From assembly GCA_019510405.1 (NCBI GenBank), contig JAEKKK010000118.1, forward strand, positions 1 to 34,571: 34,571 nt of DNA. The letters run 5' to 3'. The translations under genes and the position numbers were made by a program. The notes beneath the pieces were generated by a model. The model was not told the DNA's origin and searched no databases. It saw only the letters and a list, made by a program, of their open reading frames with translations. This DNA is from Gemmatimonadota bacterium (GTDB taxonomy: Bacteria > Gemmatimonadota > Gemmatimonadetes > Gemmatimonadales > Gemmatimonadaceae). Positions 6,866-15,138 of the stretch are shown here, one piece after another; position 1 is the first letter of the stretch; each line of letters begins with the position of its first letter.

Positions 6866-8752
6866 CTATCGCGCGGCGGGCGCCGCGGCGGTGGACTGCG
6901 GCTGCGTCATCGTCTCGGGATTGAGCGCACGGTCCAGCTCCTCGCGCGTCATGAGGCCACGCGACAGGACGAGCTCGTACACGCCGCGGCCGCTCGCCAG
7001 CGCCTCGCGAGCGATCTCGGTGGCGGTGTCGTAGCCGAGCACCGGCACGAGCGCCGTGATGATCCCCACGGAACGCTCGACGAACTGACGCATCCGGTCG
7101 GGATTGGCCGAGATACCCTCGACACACCGCTCGCGGAGCACGACGCAGGCGTTGGTGAGCGAGAAGATGCCGGCGAGCAGCCGGAAAGCGATCACCGGCT
7201 CGAACACGTTGAGCTGCAGCTGGCCCGCTTCGGCGGCGATCGTCACGGTCAGGTCGCCCCCGATGACGTCGAAGCACACCTGGTTCACGACCTCGGGGAT
7301 CACCGGATTCACCTTGCCGGGCATGATCGACGAGCCGGGCTGCATGGCGGGGAGATCGATCTCGCCCAGGCCGGCGCGCGGCCCCGACGCCAGGAGCCGC
7401 AGGTCGTTGCAGATCTTGGAGAGCTTCACCGCACACCGTTTCAACACGCCGCTCAACTGCACGAACGCTCCGGTGTCGGCGGTCGCCTCGACAAGGTCGG
7501 GGGCGGTGATCAGCTCGAGCTTCGTGATGCGCGAGAGATGCTTGCGCACCGCTTCGGCGTAGCCGGCGGGCGCCGTGATCCCCGTGCCGATCGCCGTCGC
7601 ACCCATGTTGATCTCGCGGATCAGGGCCTGTGCCTCCTCGAGGCGCTGCACGTCCTCGAGCATGGTGTGCCCGAACGCGGTGAACTCCTGCCCGAGCGTC
7701 ATCGGCACCGCGTCCTGGAGCTGGGTGCGGCCCATCTTGATGAACGGCGAGAACTCGTCGCCCTTGGCGAGGAACGCGGCGGCGAGCTCGCTCATCGCGC
7801 GGCGGAGCTCCTCGATCTGCGAGTGCAGCGCCAGCTTCATCGCCGTCGGGTAGACGTCGTTGGTGGACTGGCTGAGGTTGACGTGGTTGTTCGGGTGGAC
7901 GAACTGATACTCGCCGCGCGCGCGCCCCGAGAGCTCGAGCGCGCGGTTGGCGATGACCTCGTTCGCGTTCATGTTCGTCGACGTACCGGCACCGCCCTGG
8001 ATCATGTCGACGATGAAGTGCTCGTGGTGCCGGCCGCCGCGGATCTCGCGCGCCGCGCGCGCGATGAGATCGGCGGTCTCCTGGGGAAGGAGCCCGAGCT
8101 CGGCGTTCGCCAGCGCGGCGGCCTCCTTCACCGCGGCGAGCGCCTCGATGAGCGAGGTGAACTCGCGCAGCGGCACGCCGGTGATCGGGAAGTTCTCGAG
8201 CGCGCGAAGCGTCTGCACGCCGTAGAGCGCGTCGTCGGGCACCTCGCGCTCGCCGAGGAGGTCGTGCTCCACGCGCACGTGCCGGCCCCCGAACCCCAGC
8301 GCGCGTCCGCGGCCGACCATCGTGGCGTCCACCGCGGAGAGCCGCTGCGAGATCGCACGCGCCGCGCGGCCGACGAGCGCCGCATACAGCGTCGGCGTCT
8401 CGCGGATCATCTCGGCGACCTGCTCGCGCGAGATCTCCAGCACCGAGGTGTCGGTGAGCGCCCGCGCGGTCGTTCCGTGCGTCGAGTCGTCGAGGAGGAG
8501 CCCTTCGCCCACGCCCTCGCCGGCGCCAAGGGTGGCGAGTCGGATGGGCCGGCCGTTGATCTGTTTCTCGATCGCCACCGCACCACTCACGACGATCGCG
8601 AGGAGCGTTCGCTCGGTGCCCTCGGTGAAGAGCAGGGCATCGCACTCGTACTCCGCCGGCTTGACGAGCCGTGACAGCTGATGGAGGGCGGTGTCGGTGA
8701 GACCTTCGAGGAAGGAAAGGCTGCGGAGCTGTTCGCGGATCGTCGTGGACAT
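6866..8752 (-). CDS. aspA: Aspartate ammonia-lyase with N-terminal cyclic-nucleotide-binding domain
   Basis: 628-residue fusion. Residues about 10-135 form a CNB/CAP-effector-like domain (SLSFLEGLTDTALHQLSRLV, then LLAIVVSGAVAIEK, and a GEGVGEGLLLDD phosphate-cassette-like turn). Residues about 160-612 are a class II fumarase/aspartase lyase with all signatures: GGAGTSTNMNANEV (253-266), NLSQSTNDVYPT (292-303), MGRTQLQDAVPM (340-351) and the GSSIMPGKVNP loop (473-483). The downstream PEVVNQVCFDVIGG and AAEAGQLQLNVFEPVI resemble aspartase more than fumarase, so the expected reaction is L-aspartate to fumarate plus ammonia. The CNB half suggests control by a nucleotide ligand, but binding is not shown. 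The tail is Ala/Gln-rich. No Shine-Dalgarno is seen before the ATG. Upstream of pncB in a likely operon. Confidence 0.92.
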   Translation of the reverse strand: MSTTIREQLRSLSFLEGLTDTALHQLSRLVKPAEYECDALLFTEGTERTLLAIVVSGAVAIEKQINGRPIRLATLGAGEGVGEGLLLDDSTHGTTARALTDTSVLEISREQVAEMIRETPTLYAALVGRAARAISQRLSAVDATMVGRGRALGFGGRHVRVEHDLLGEREVPDDALYGVQTLRALENFPITGVPLREFTSLIEALAAVKEAAALANAELGLLPQETADLIARAAREIRGGRHHEHFIVDMIQGGAGTSTNMNANEVIANRALELSGRARGEYQFVHPNNHVNLSQSTNDVYPTAMKLALHSQIEELRRAMSELAAAFLAKGDEFSPFIKMGRTQLQDAVPMTLGQEFTAFGHTMLEDVQRLEEAQALIREINMGATAIGTGITAPAGYAEAVRKHLSRITKLELITAPDLVEATADTGAFVQLSGVLKRCAVKLSKICNDLRLLASGPRAGLGEIDLPAMQPGSSIMPGKVNPVIPEVVNQVCFDVIGGDLTVTIAAEAGQLQLNVFEPVIAFRLLAGIFSLTNACVVLRERCVEGISANPDRMRQFVERSVGIITALVPVLGYDTATEIAREALASGRGVYELVLSRGLMTREELDRALNPETMTQPQSTAAAPAAR

Positions 8753-8783
8753 GGGGAGCGAAAACTAACCGCGGGGAAAAGAA

Positions 8784-8822
8784 GAGCGGGGCGTCCCAGG
8801 CTGAGCCCGGTACGCCCCGCTC
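8784..8822 (-). terminator. Rho-independent terminator after the cupredoxin gene
   Basis: A perfect 11-bp stem GAGCGGGGCGT/ACGCCCCGCTC has a 17-nt loop. Read on the minus strand it is followed by TTCTTTTCCCC, a pyrimidine-rich, partly U tract. It lies 18 nt past the cupredoxin stop and before aspA, insulating the two. Confidence 0.75.
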
Positions 8823-8840
8823 CCGAAGTGCGGCGCTGCC

Positions 8841-9230
8841 CTATTGGACCTGCACGGAGCCGGTCATGGTGGGGTGGAACCCGCAGTGATACGTGTACGT
8901 GCCGGCGGCGGTGGGCATGACGAGCCCCTGCGCGGCGCCCGCCGCGACGGTGTTCGAAGGAGGCACGGCCGAGTTGTCAAAGATGACGCTGTGATTGGTC
9001 GCGTCCTGATTGGTCCAGGTCACGGTCGCTCCCGAGCTCACTTTGATCGCCGCCGGAGTAAACGCCAGGTTCTTCATGTCGACCGCGGTCGTGGCGACGG
9101 CCCCCGTCCCGCCCGGGTTGTTGCCACCCGTATTGGTGCCCCCCGTGGTGCCGGGACCCGTGGCGTCGGAACCGCCGCCGCCGCAGGCCAGCAGCGCGAC
9201 GAGGGGGAGGATGATCAGAGGTGAGCGCAT
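8841..9230 (-). CDS. Cupredoxin (plastocyanin-like) lipoprotein
   Basis: 129-residue exported blue-copper-type protein. The lipoprotein signal MRSPLIILPLVALLAC has its lipidated Cys at 16. A Gly/Thr/Asn-rich flexible linker (about 17-45) leads to a single cupredoxin domain. Type 1 copper ligands are visible: His80 in NHSVIFD, then Cys116, His119 and Met122 in YHCGFHPTM. Likely role is periplasmic or membrane-attached electron transfer, possibly to the nearby caa3 oxidase, but that partner is inference. A longer in-frame start exists, but ATG 9230 is favoured by AGGAG eight bases upstream and by the perfect signal peptide. Confidence 0.9.
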   Translation of the reverse strand: MRSPLIILPLVALLACGGGGSDATGPGTTGGTNTGGNNPGGTGAVATTAVDMKNLAFTPAAIKVSSGATVTWTNQDATNHSVIFDNSAVPPSNTVAAGAAQGLVMPTAAGTYTYHCGFHPTMTGSVQVQ

Positions 9231-9494
9231 CGTCGATACTCCTGAGGCTTGGGTCCACGCATGTCGCGCCACAGGGGCGAGGGACACGCGACGCTCGGCG
9301 CATGGCCGGCGAGGGTAGCTATGCAAGTCAATGATTGGCGCGTGCAGTATCTGGCGACACGGCGCCCGTCGAGCGGAGGCCGTTTCTCGCCACCTACTGC
9401 CTCCCGGAGCGGAGCCGGCTGCTGGTCGCGCCCTTCAGAAGGGCAGACGGTACGACAGCGCCGGCTATTCCCGCGATGGGGCGCCGGAAGACGA
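9231..9494. other. Intergenic stretch upstream of the cupredoxin gene
   Basis: No gene is supported in this interval between the cupredoxin start and the terminator of the chemoreceptor gene. It should hold the cupredoxin promoter; TTGACT occurs on the minus strand near 9330, but no good -10 partner at 16-18 nt was found. Short open frames across it have low-complexity, Arg-rich composition and no start signal. Confidence 0.5.
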
Positions 9495-9528
9495 CAGGGG
9501 CGCAGGCCGTGCTCGGCCTGCGCCCCTG
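9495..9528 (-). terminator. Strong terminator hairpin after the chemoreceptor gene
   Basis: A perfect 15-bp stem CAGGGGCGCAGGCCG with a four-base loop lies 28 nt past the stop of the chemoreceptor gene. On the minus strand TCGTCTTCC follows, so the U-tract is poor, but stem strength and position fit a terminator. Confidence 0.7.
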
Positions 9529-9556
9529 CGATCAGCGAAATCCGGCCGTCGCGTCG

Positions 9557-11725
9557 CTAGCTCGCTGTAGCCAGCGTGACGCCGTGCGTCCGCCCGGATG
9601 CCAGGCGGACGGGGGGTGGCGACGGCGGCGTGGGCCGCGCCTCGGCGCCGAGCTTCAGGTTCGCCACCAGCTTGGAGAGCCGGTCGGCGGCCGTAGCGAG
9701 GGTGCCCGCCGCCGCGGCGATCTCCTGCGTGCTGGCGCTCTGTTCCTGGCTCGATGCGGCGACCTGCTCCATCGCCGCCGCGAACGTTTCCGTGCCCGAC
9801 GCGAGCGATTCCAGGCGTTGGGTCATCTCGACGACCAGCTTCGCGGTGTCGGCCGAGGTCTGCTCGACCGTCGCCGTCCAGGCCTCGGCTTCGACCACGG
9901 CCATCTCGATCTCGGTGAACGAGTCGCCGGCGCGTGCCGTCGCGCCGCGCACTTCCTCGGCGGTGGAGACCGCGCGGGCGGCCGATTCGCGCGACTGCTG
10001 GATCGCCGAGAGCACGCCGGTCACGATCTCCTCGGTGCGCTCGGCCGCATCGGACGACATGGCCGCCAGGCGCCGCACTTCGCTCGCCACGACGGCGAAG
10101 CCTTCGCCGTGCTCGCCGGCGCGCGCTGCTTCCATCGCGGCGTTGAGCGCCAGCAGCTTGGACTGGCGGGCCAGCTTGCGAACGAGGCCGACGAAGGAGC
10201 GAATCTCCTCGGAGGCGGCGCCGAGCGATTCGATCGCCTGCGCGCTGGCGAGGACGTCGTTCCCGAGGACGCTCAGCGACTGGGCGCTGGCGTCCAGCCC
10301 AGCGCGATTCTCCAGCGCCAGCTCGCGCAGCGACGTGTTGCGCGCCGAGCCGCCGCGCGCGCCGTCGTCGAGCGTGGTGGCGAGCTCCTTCAGGGCCGAC
10401 GCCGTCTGCGCGAGGGAGCTGATGGATTCCGCCATGCTGGTCGCCTGGGCCGAGAGGTCGCTCGCGGTGTTCGCGATCTCCCCTGCCGTCGCCGCCATCT
10501 CCTCGGAGCCGGCAGTGATCTCCGACGACATCAGGCTCGTCTCGCTCGCCGAGGTGGCGAGCGCCTGGGCGAGGCGGCGGAGCTCAAGGAGCATCGCGCC
10601 GACGGCGCGCCCGAGCCGGCCGATCTCGTCGTCGGAGGACGAATGCACGATCTCGATCGAGAAGTCGCCAGCGGCCACCGCCTCTGCGGCGACGGCGAGC
10701 TCGGTGGCCGGTCCCGAGATGCGACGGGCGAGGAACTGGTGTACGGCGAGGAGCAGGCCGAGGAGGACGACCAGCAGCACCGCGACGACGCCGATGAGCG
10801 CCATCCGCGTCGTGCGATACGGGGAGGAGAGTGCGGCGGAGGATTGGTGGGCAACGACGCGCCACCGCCCGTGGTTGACGGCGGTGCCGACCACCCGTTC
10901 CGATCCGGCGTCGAAGATGGCGGAGAGGCCGTCCGATTCGCTCCGCTGGCTGTTGATGCCGCTGAGGACGTGCCCCAGGGCGGACGAATCGGAGCTGAGC
11001 ACGATGCGGTTCGTGCTGTCGACGACGTCGATGCGCATCCCGTCGGAGGCCTTCTCGAGCGCCGTCACGAGTGGAGTGGCGTGGAACGCGAGCGTGAGCA
11101 CGCCGAGGCGGGTGCTTCCGTCCTTCACGACGGCGGCGACGTTGATGATCGACTTGTGCAGGGTGGAGTCGTAGAGCGTGCTCGTGGCGAGACCGTCCTG
11201 CCACGCCGATTGCCAGAAGGTCGCGGCGCCCTGGGAGAAGTCGGCGGTGCGGCGGGTGGTCAGGACGTTGAAGCCATGCCCCTCGGTGATCGTGACTTCG
11301 GCGGCGTCGAGCCGCGGGAGCACGCCGACGAGGAACGCGCGCGCGGTGCCGCCCGCCTGGAGCGAGCGCTCGGCGGAGAAGCGCTGCTCGAGCTCGGGGG
11401 AGGGCGTCTCGGCAAGGTGTAGCGCTGCCGCGCGAGCTCCCCCCTCCTGGGCCGCCGCGACGACGGCGGGCGCGAGGGCGAGGACTTCCACCTGTCGCTC
11501 GCGGTCGGCCAGGGACTGATCGATGAGGATCTGGGCGCGCTGGGCGGCGCCATCGAGCCGTGCCTCGGCCTCGCGCCGCATGAAGCGGTCGAGGGCGAGG
11601 TCGGCGCCCCACGCCAGAACGAGGATGAGTGCCGTACCGCCGAGGCCCGCTCCGAGGAGGAATCGGCGCTGGAGGGACGAGGCCGAACGGACGACCGAGT
11701 TGTGCGCGTTGGAGATCGACGACAT
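9557..11725 (-). CDS. Methyl-accepting chemotaxis protein
   Basis: 722-residue membrane chemoreceptor. A short cytoplasmic N-terminus precedes helix 1 (about 22-44); an extracytoplasmic sensor of about 260 residues, probably Cache-like, follows; helix 2 lies about 307-332 (MALIGVVAVLLVVLLGLLLAV). A HAMP linker starts at RRISGPATELAVAAEAVAAGDF (about 333). A long Ala/Ser/Glu-rich coiled coil ends near the C-terminus. The hairpin tip, SKLLALNAAMEAARAGE then GFAVVASEVRRLA (about 518-552), contacts CheA/CheW in known receptors. The preceding ARQSKLL departs from the common QTNLL. No CheR-binding pentapeptide is seen at the C-terminus and no che gene is adjacent, so it is an orphan receptor. The longer upstream frame overlaps the leuS promoter and is rejected; ATG 11725 begins just before helix 1, with only a weak GGGA ahead. 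Confidence 0.9.
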   Translation of the reverse strand: MSSISNAHNSVVRSASSLQRRFLLGAGLGGTALILVLAWGADLALDRFMRREAEARLDGAAQRAQILIDQSLADRERQVEVLALAPAVVAAAQEGGARAAALHLAETPSPELEQRFSAERSLQAGGTARAFLVGVLPRLDAAEVTITEGHGFNVLTTRRTADFSQGAATFWQSAWQDGLATSTLYDSTLHKSIINVAAVVKDGSTRLGVLTLAFHATPLVTALEKASDGMRIDVVDSTNRIVLSSDSSALGHVLSGINSQRSESDGLSAIFDAGSERVVGTAVNHGRWRVVAHQSSAALSSPYRTTRMALIGVVAVLLVVLLGLLLAVHQFLARRISGPATELAVAAEAVAAGDFSIEIVHSSSDDEIGRLGRAVGAMLLELRRLAQALATSASETSLMSSEITAGSEEMAATAGEIANTASDLSAQATSMAESISSLAQTASALKELATTLDDGARGGSARNTSLRELALENRAGLDASAQSLSVLGNDVLASAQAIESLGAASEEIRSFVGLVRKLARQSKLLALNAAMEAARAGEHGEGFAVVASEVRRLAAMSSDAAERTEEIVTGVLSAIQQSRESAARAVSTAEEVRGATARAGDSFTEIEMAVVEAEAWTATVEQTSADTAKLVVEMTQRLESLASGTETFAAAMEQVAASSQEQSASTQEIAAAAGTLATAADRLSKLVANLKLGAEARPTPPSPPPVRLASGRTHGVTLATAS

Positions 11726-11787
11726 TGAGAATGTCCCGAGCCGGAGGAGCGACGAGAGTGGTCGAGGCGAGCGCGCGAGACGCGTGC

Positions 11788-11815
11788 TTGATAGCCCCTC
11801 CCACCCTGCTAAATT
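11788..11815 (+). promoter_or_regulatory. Candidate sigma-70 promoter of leuS
   Basis: TTGATA (11788-11793) and TAAATT (11810-11815) are separated by 16 nt, in the intergenic region between the divergent chemoreceptor and leuS genes. This would give a leader of about 70 nt for leuS. No T-box or leader peptide was recognised in that leader. Confidence 0.55.
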
Positions 11816-11892
11816 GCGATCACAGACCCACTTCCGCCTTGCAGGCGTCGAGCTTCGTCCTGCCCGAGGTCCGCACGCCGAGCCGTCACGAC

Positions 11893-14403
11893 ATGACCGA
11901 GTTTGCACCGACCCAGCCCGTTGGCGAGCAACCGGCTGGCTACGACCCTGCCGCCGTCGAGCGGCGGTGGCAGGCGCGCTGGGAGACCGAAGCCACCAAC
12001 GTGGCCGACCTGTCCTCCGGCGCGCGGCCCTTCTACGCGTTGATGATGTTCCCGTATCCGAGCGCGGAGGGGCTCCACGTGGGCAACCTCTTCGCGTTCA
12101 CCGGGAACGACATCTATGGACGATTCCAGCGGCTGAAGGGGCACACGGTCTTCGAGCCAATGGGCTACGACGCCTTTGGCATCCACTCGGAGAACTTCGC
12201 CCTCAAGGTGGGGGTGCATCCGAGTGAGCTGATTCCGCGGAACATCGACAACTTCCGGCGGCAGCTGAAGCGCGCCGGCCTGATGGTCGACTGGACGCAC
12301 GAGCTGTCGACCACGGATCCGCGCTACTACAAGTGGACGCAGTGGGTCTTTCTGCAGCTGTACAAGCAGAAGCTGGCCTACAAGAAGAAGGCGGCGGTGA
12401 ACTGGTGCCCGTTCGACAAGACCGTCCTCGCGAACGAGCAGGTCGTGGGCGGCGTCTGCGAGCGGTGCGGTACGGCAGTGGAGCAGCGCTTCCTGGAGCA
12501 GTGGTTCTTCCGGATCACCGACTACGCCGGGCGGCTGCTGGCCAACCTGGACAAGCTGGACTGGTCCGAGAGCACGCTGACGGCGCAGCGGAACTGGATC
12601 GGCAAGTCGGAAGGGGCAGAGATCGTCTTCCCGGTGCAGGACGTGATGGCGTACGCCGGCAGCGCGACGGTCAATGAAGGCATGTCCGGCGAGACCACGG
12701 CCTCGGCGCTCGAGATCAAGGTGTTCACGACGCGTCCGGATACGCTGTTCGGGGCGACGTACCTCGTGCTGGCGCCGGAGCATCCGCTGGTGTCGCAGAT
12801 CGTCGCCGACGAGCAGCGCCAGGCGGTGGAGGCGTACGTCGCGCGCGCGGCGAAACAGGATCTCGTGGCGCGGAAGACGTCGAAGGAGAAGACGGGCGCG
12901 TTCACGGGCGCGTACGCGACCAACCCAGCGACCGGGCAGCCGATCCCGATCTGGATCGCCGACTACGTGCTGATGGAGTACGGCACCGGGGCGATCATGG
13001 CGGTGCCCGGCCACGACGAGCGCGACTTCGAGTTCGCGCGCGAGTACGATCTCCCGATCGTTCGCGTGGTGGCGGGCGCCGGCCAGTCGGCCGACACGCC
13101 GCTCGACGCGGCGTTCGCCGAGACGGAAGGGTGCGTGCTGGTGAACTCGTCGCACTTCGACGGGCTCACCGTCGAGGACGCGCGCATGGCGATCGTCACG
13201 GAGCTCGCGGCGCACCATGCGGCGAAGCCGGTGGTGAACTACCGGCTGCACGACTGGTGCATCTCGCGCCAGCGCTACTGGGGGCCGCCGATCCCGATCA
13301 TCTACTGCGACACGTGCGGCGTGGTGCCCGTGCCGGAGTCGCAGCTGCCGGTCGTGCTGCCGGACATCGAGGACTTCCGGCCGGACGACTCAGGCGTGAG
13401 CCCGCTGGCGCGGCACGAGGAGTGGTACCACACGCCGTGCCCGCAGTGCGGCAAGCGCGCGCGGCGCGAGACGGACGTGAGCGACACCTTCCTCGACAGT
13501 GCGTGGTACTTCCTGCGCTACCCGAGCTCGGATCGTGACGACGTCCCGTTCGACGAGGAGCTGACGAAGCGCTGGCTACCGGTCACGAGCTACATCGGCG
13601 GGAACGAGCACGCCGTGCTGCACCTGCTGTACTCACGGTTCGTGACGATGGTGCTCAAGGACGCCGGGTTCATCGACTTCGAGGAGCCGTTCGCGCGCTT
13701 CCGCGCGCACGGCATGATCGTGCGCGAGGGCGCGAAGATGTCGAAGAGCCGCGGCAACGTCGTGAACCCCGACCAGTACATCGACGAGTGGGGCGCGGAT
13801 GCCTTCCGCACCTACCTGATGTTCCTGGGTCCGTTCGAGGAAGGGGGCGACTTCCGCGACAAGGGGATCTCTGGGGTAAAGCGGTTCCTCGACCGGCTCT
13901 GGAAGTCGGTGCACGACGCGCGGCGCGACGGCGCGGCGGACGCGGAGGTCGCGCGCAAGCTGCACCAGACCATCAAGAAGGTGGGCGAGGACGTCCCGCG
14001 GCTGAGCTACAACACGGCGATCGCGGCGATGATGGAGTACATGAACACGCTGCGCGCCGGAGAGCGCGTGCCGCACGTCGACGAGGTGCGTCCACTCGTG
14101 CAGCTCGCGAGCCCGTTCGCGCCGCACATCGCCGAGGAGCTCTGGTCCGTGCTCGGCGAGGGACGCAGCATCTTCGATTCGGGGTGGCCGAACTACGACG
14201 AGGCGCTCGTCGCGGAGGACAGTGTGACGATGGCCGTGCAGGTGAACGGCAAGACGCGCGGTACGATCAGCGTGTCGAAGACGGCGTCGCAGGACGAGGC
14301 GATGGCGGCCGCGCTCGCGGAGCCCAACGTCGCGAAGTTCGTGACGGGCGCGGTGAAGCGCGTGATCTTCGTGCCGGGAAGGATGCTGAACGTGCTGGTT
14401 TGA
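11893..14403 (+). CDS. leuS: Leucyl-tRNA synthetase
   Basis: 836-residue class Ia aminoacyl-tRNA synthetase that charges tRNA-Leu in the cytoplasm. The HIGH-type motif is HVGN (62-65) in PYPSAEGLHVGNL; KMSKS is at 615-619. The CP1 editing domain is intact, with TTRPDTLFGATYLVLAPEHPLV and GTGAIMAVPGHDERDFEFA. Zinc-like cysteine pairs appear in NWCPFDKTVLANEQ followed by CERCG, and in CDTCG and CPQCGKR. The C-terminal anticodon domain ends with a β-rich segment (MAVQVNGKTRGTISVS) and FVPGRMLNVLV. Length is normal. The frame is open further upstream, but ATG 11893 matches the usual N-terminus; no clear Shine-Dalgarno precedes it. It stands alone, with its own promoter candidate and an inverted-repeat terminator. 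Confidence 0.97.
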   Translation: MTEFAPTQPVGEQPAGYDPAAVERRWQARWETEATNVADLSSGARPFYALMMFPYPSAEGLHVGNLFAFTGNDIYGRFQRLKGHTVFEPMGYDAFGIHSENFALKVGVHPSELIPRNIDNFRRQLKRAGLMVDWTHELSTTDPRYYKWTQWVFLQLYKQKLAYKKKAAVNWCPFDKTVLANEQVVGGVCERCGTAVEQRFLEQWFFRITDYAGRLLANLDKLDWSESTLTAQRNWIGKSEGAEIVFPVQDVMAYAGSATVNEGMSGETTASALEIKVFTTRPDTLFGATYLVLAPEHPLVSQIVADEQRQAVEAYVARAAKQDLVARKTSKEKTGAFTGAYATNPATGQPIPIWIADYVLMEYGTGAIMAVPGHDERDFEFAREYDLPIVRVVAGAGQSADTPLDAAFAETEGCVLVNSSHFDGLTVEDARMAIVTELAAHHAAKPVVNYRLHDWCISRQRYWGPPIPIIYCDTCGVVPVPESQLPVVLPDIEDFRPDDSGVSPLARHEEWYHTPCPQCGKRARRETDVSDTFLDSAWYFLRYPSSDRDDVPFDEELTKRWLPVTSYIGGNEHAVLHLLYSRFVTMVLKDAGFIDFEEPFARFRAHGMIVREGAKMSKSRGNVVNPDQYIDEWGADAFRTYLMFLGPFEEGGDFRDKGISGVKRFLDRLWKSVHDARRDGAADAEVARKLHQTIKKVGEDVPRLSYNTAIAAMMEYMNTLRAGERVPHVDEVRPLVQLASPFAPHIAEELWSVLGEGRSIFDSGWPNYDEALVAEDSVTMAVQVNGKTRGTISVSKTASQDEAMAAALAEPNVAKFVTGAVKRVIFVPGRMLNVLV

Positions 14404-14500
14404 GCGGGGATGCGGGGATGGGGTGATGCGGAACGACACGGCCTCGGGAGGCGGAAGCTCCCCGAGGCCGTGCCGCATTCCCGCATCCCCGTATCCCCGC
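14404..14500. repeat. Long imperfect inverted repeat enclosing a terminator (GCGGGGATG-type arms)
   Basis: It begins one base after the leuS stop codon. Outer arms of 28 nt match at 24 positions; the left arm starts GCGGGGATGCGGGGATG, and the right arm is its near reverse complement ending at 14500. Inside is a terminator-like hairpin with CACGGCCTCGGG (14437-14448) pairing CCCGAGGCCGTG (14461-14472). It fills the whole space between convergent leuS and the outer-membrane protein gene, so it probably ends both transcripts. A homologous element is at 17507-17625. Confidence 0.75.
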
Positions 14501-14503
14501 AAA

Positions 14504-15061
14504 TCAGAACTTGACGCCCACGCTCAGCGGCAGCGTCAGCAACGGCTTTCCCGACGAGAGCATGACGTGCATGCGCGCTTCGGCGGTCGCCCAGAAGCCC
14601 GTGAGCGGGAATCCCAGTCCGCCGCCGAAGTTGAAGCCGGGATGGGTGCCTTCGCCGCTCGCGTTGTAGATCGCGATGCCGCCGGTGAGGTAGGTCTGCG
14701 TCGGCGCCTGCTGCACCTGATACATCACCGTGGGGCCGATGGCGAACAGGTTGACGCTCTTCCCCGCCGTGCGGCCGCTCTTGAGCGCGAAGCGCTGGAA
14801 CATCCCCTCGCCGCGCAGGGCGTAGGGCTGGTTCGGCACGGCGTACTCGACGAACCCCTCGAGCCCGTAGCCCGCCGTGTGATCGTCGGAGAGCCGGCCG
14901 GCCGGAACGACGATCCCCCCGGAGATGCCGTACAGCGGATAGTAGGTGGGGACCGACGCGGGCGTGGCGGGCGAGCTGGCGTTCGGGCCCGACTGGGCGG
15001 CCGCGGGCGCGGCGAGCGCGAGGGCGAGCGCGAGAGACGCGAGTGCAGAGCGGTGGCGCAT
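14504..15061 (-). CDS. Probable small outer-membrane β-barrel protein
   Basis: 185-residue exported protein not assigned to a named family. A classical signal peptide (MRHRSALASLALALALAAPAAAQ) is followed by a short Ser/Pro/Ala linker. From about residue 40, alternating hydrophobic and polar strands suggest an eight-strand barrel: GISGGIVVPAGRL, GYGLEGFVEYAV, ALRGEGMFQRFAL, LFAIGPTVMYQV, TYLTGGIAIYNA, GFNFGGGLGFPL, WATAEARMHVML. The protein ends LPLSVGVKF, with the terminal Phe typical of outer-membrane barrels. A structural or adhesion-like role is possible; no enzymatic motif is visible. It starts at the signal-peptide ATG; upstream sequence is CCCTCCCC rather than a purine-rich site. Confidence 0.78.
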   Translation of the reverse strand: MRHRSALASLALALALAAPAAAQSGPNASSPATPASVPTYYPLYGISGGIVVPAGRLSDDHTAGYGLEGFVEYAVPNQPYALRGEGMFQRFALKSGRTAGKSVNLFAIGPTVMYQVQQAPTQTYLTGGIAIYNASGEGTHPGFNFGGGLGFPLTGFWATAEARMHVMLSSGKPLLTLPLSVGVKF

Positions 15062-15138
15062 TGTGGGGAGGGTGTTGAGACGAGAGGCGGGAATCGGGCT
15101 GGAGCAGCCGATCGGAACGAGAGGCGGGGGATGGGCGG

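Noticed and set aside
5897-8674. Very long plus-strand open frame opposite pncB and aspA, and similar ones at 1796-3571, 9335-11422, 17927-19858, 23076-25793 and 25806-27725
   Set aside because: They are antisense shadows of clear genes in GC-rich DNA: Arg/His/Asp/Glu-rich, low complexity, no domain and no plausible start site.
11629-11892. N-terminal extension of the leuS frame
   Set aside because: It overlaps the divergent chemoreceptor gene and the promoter, and does not resemble a LeuRS N-terminus.
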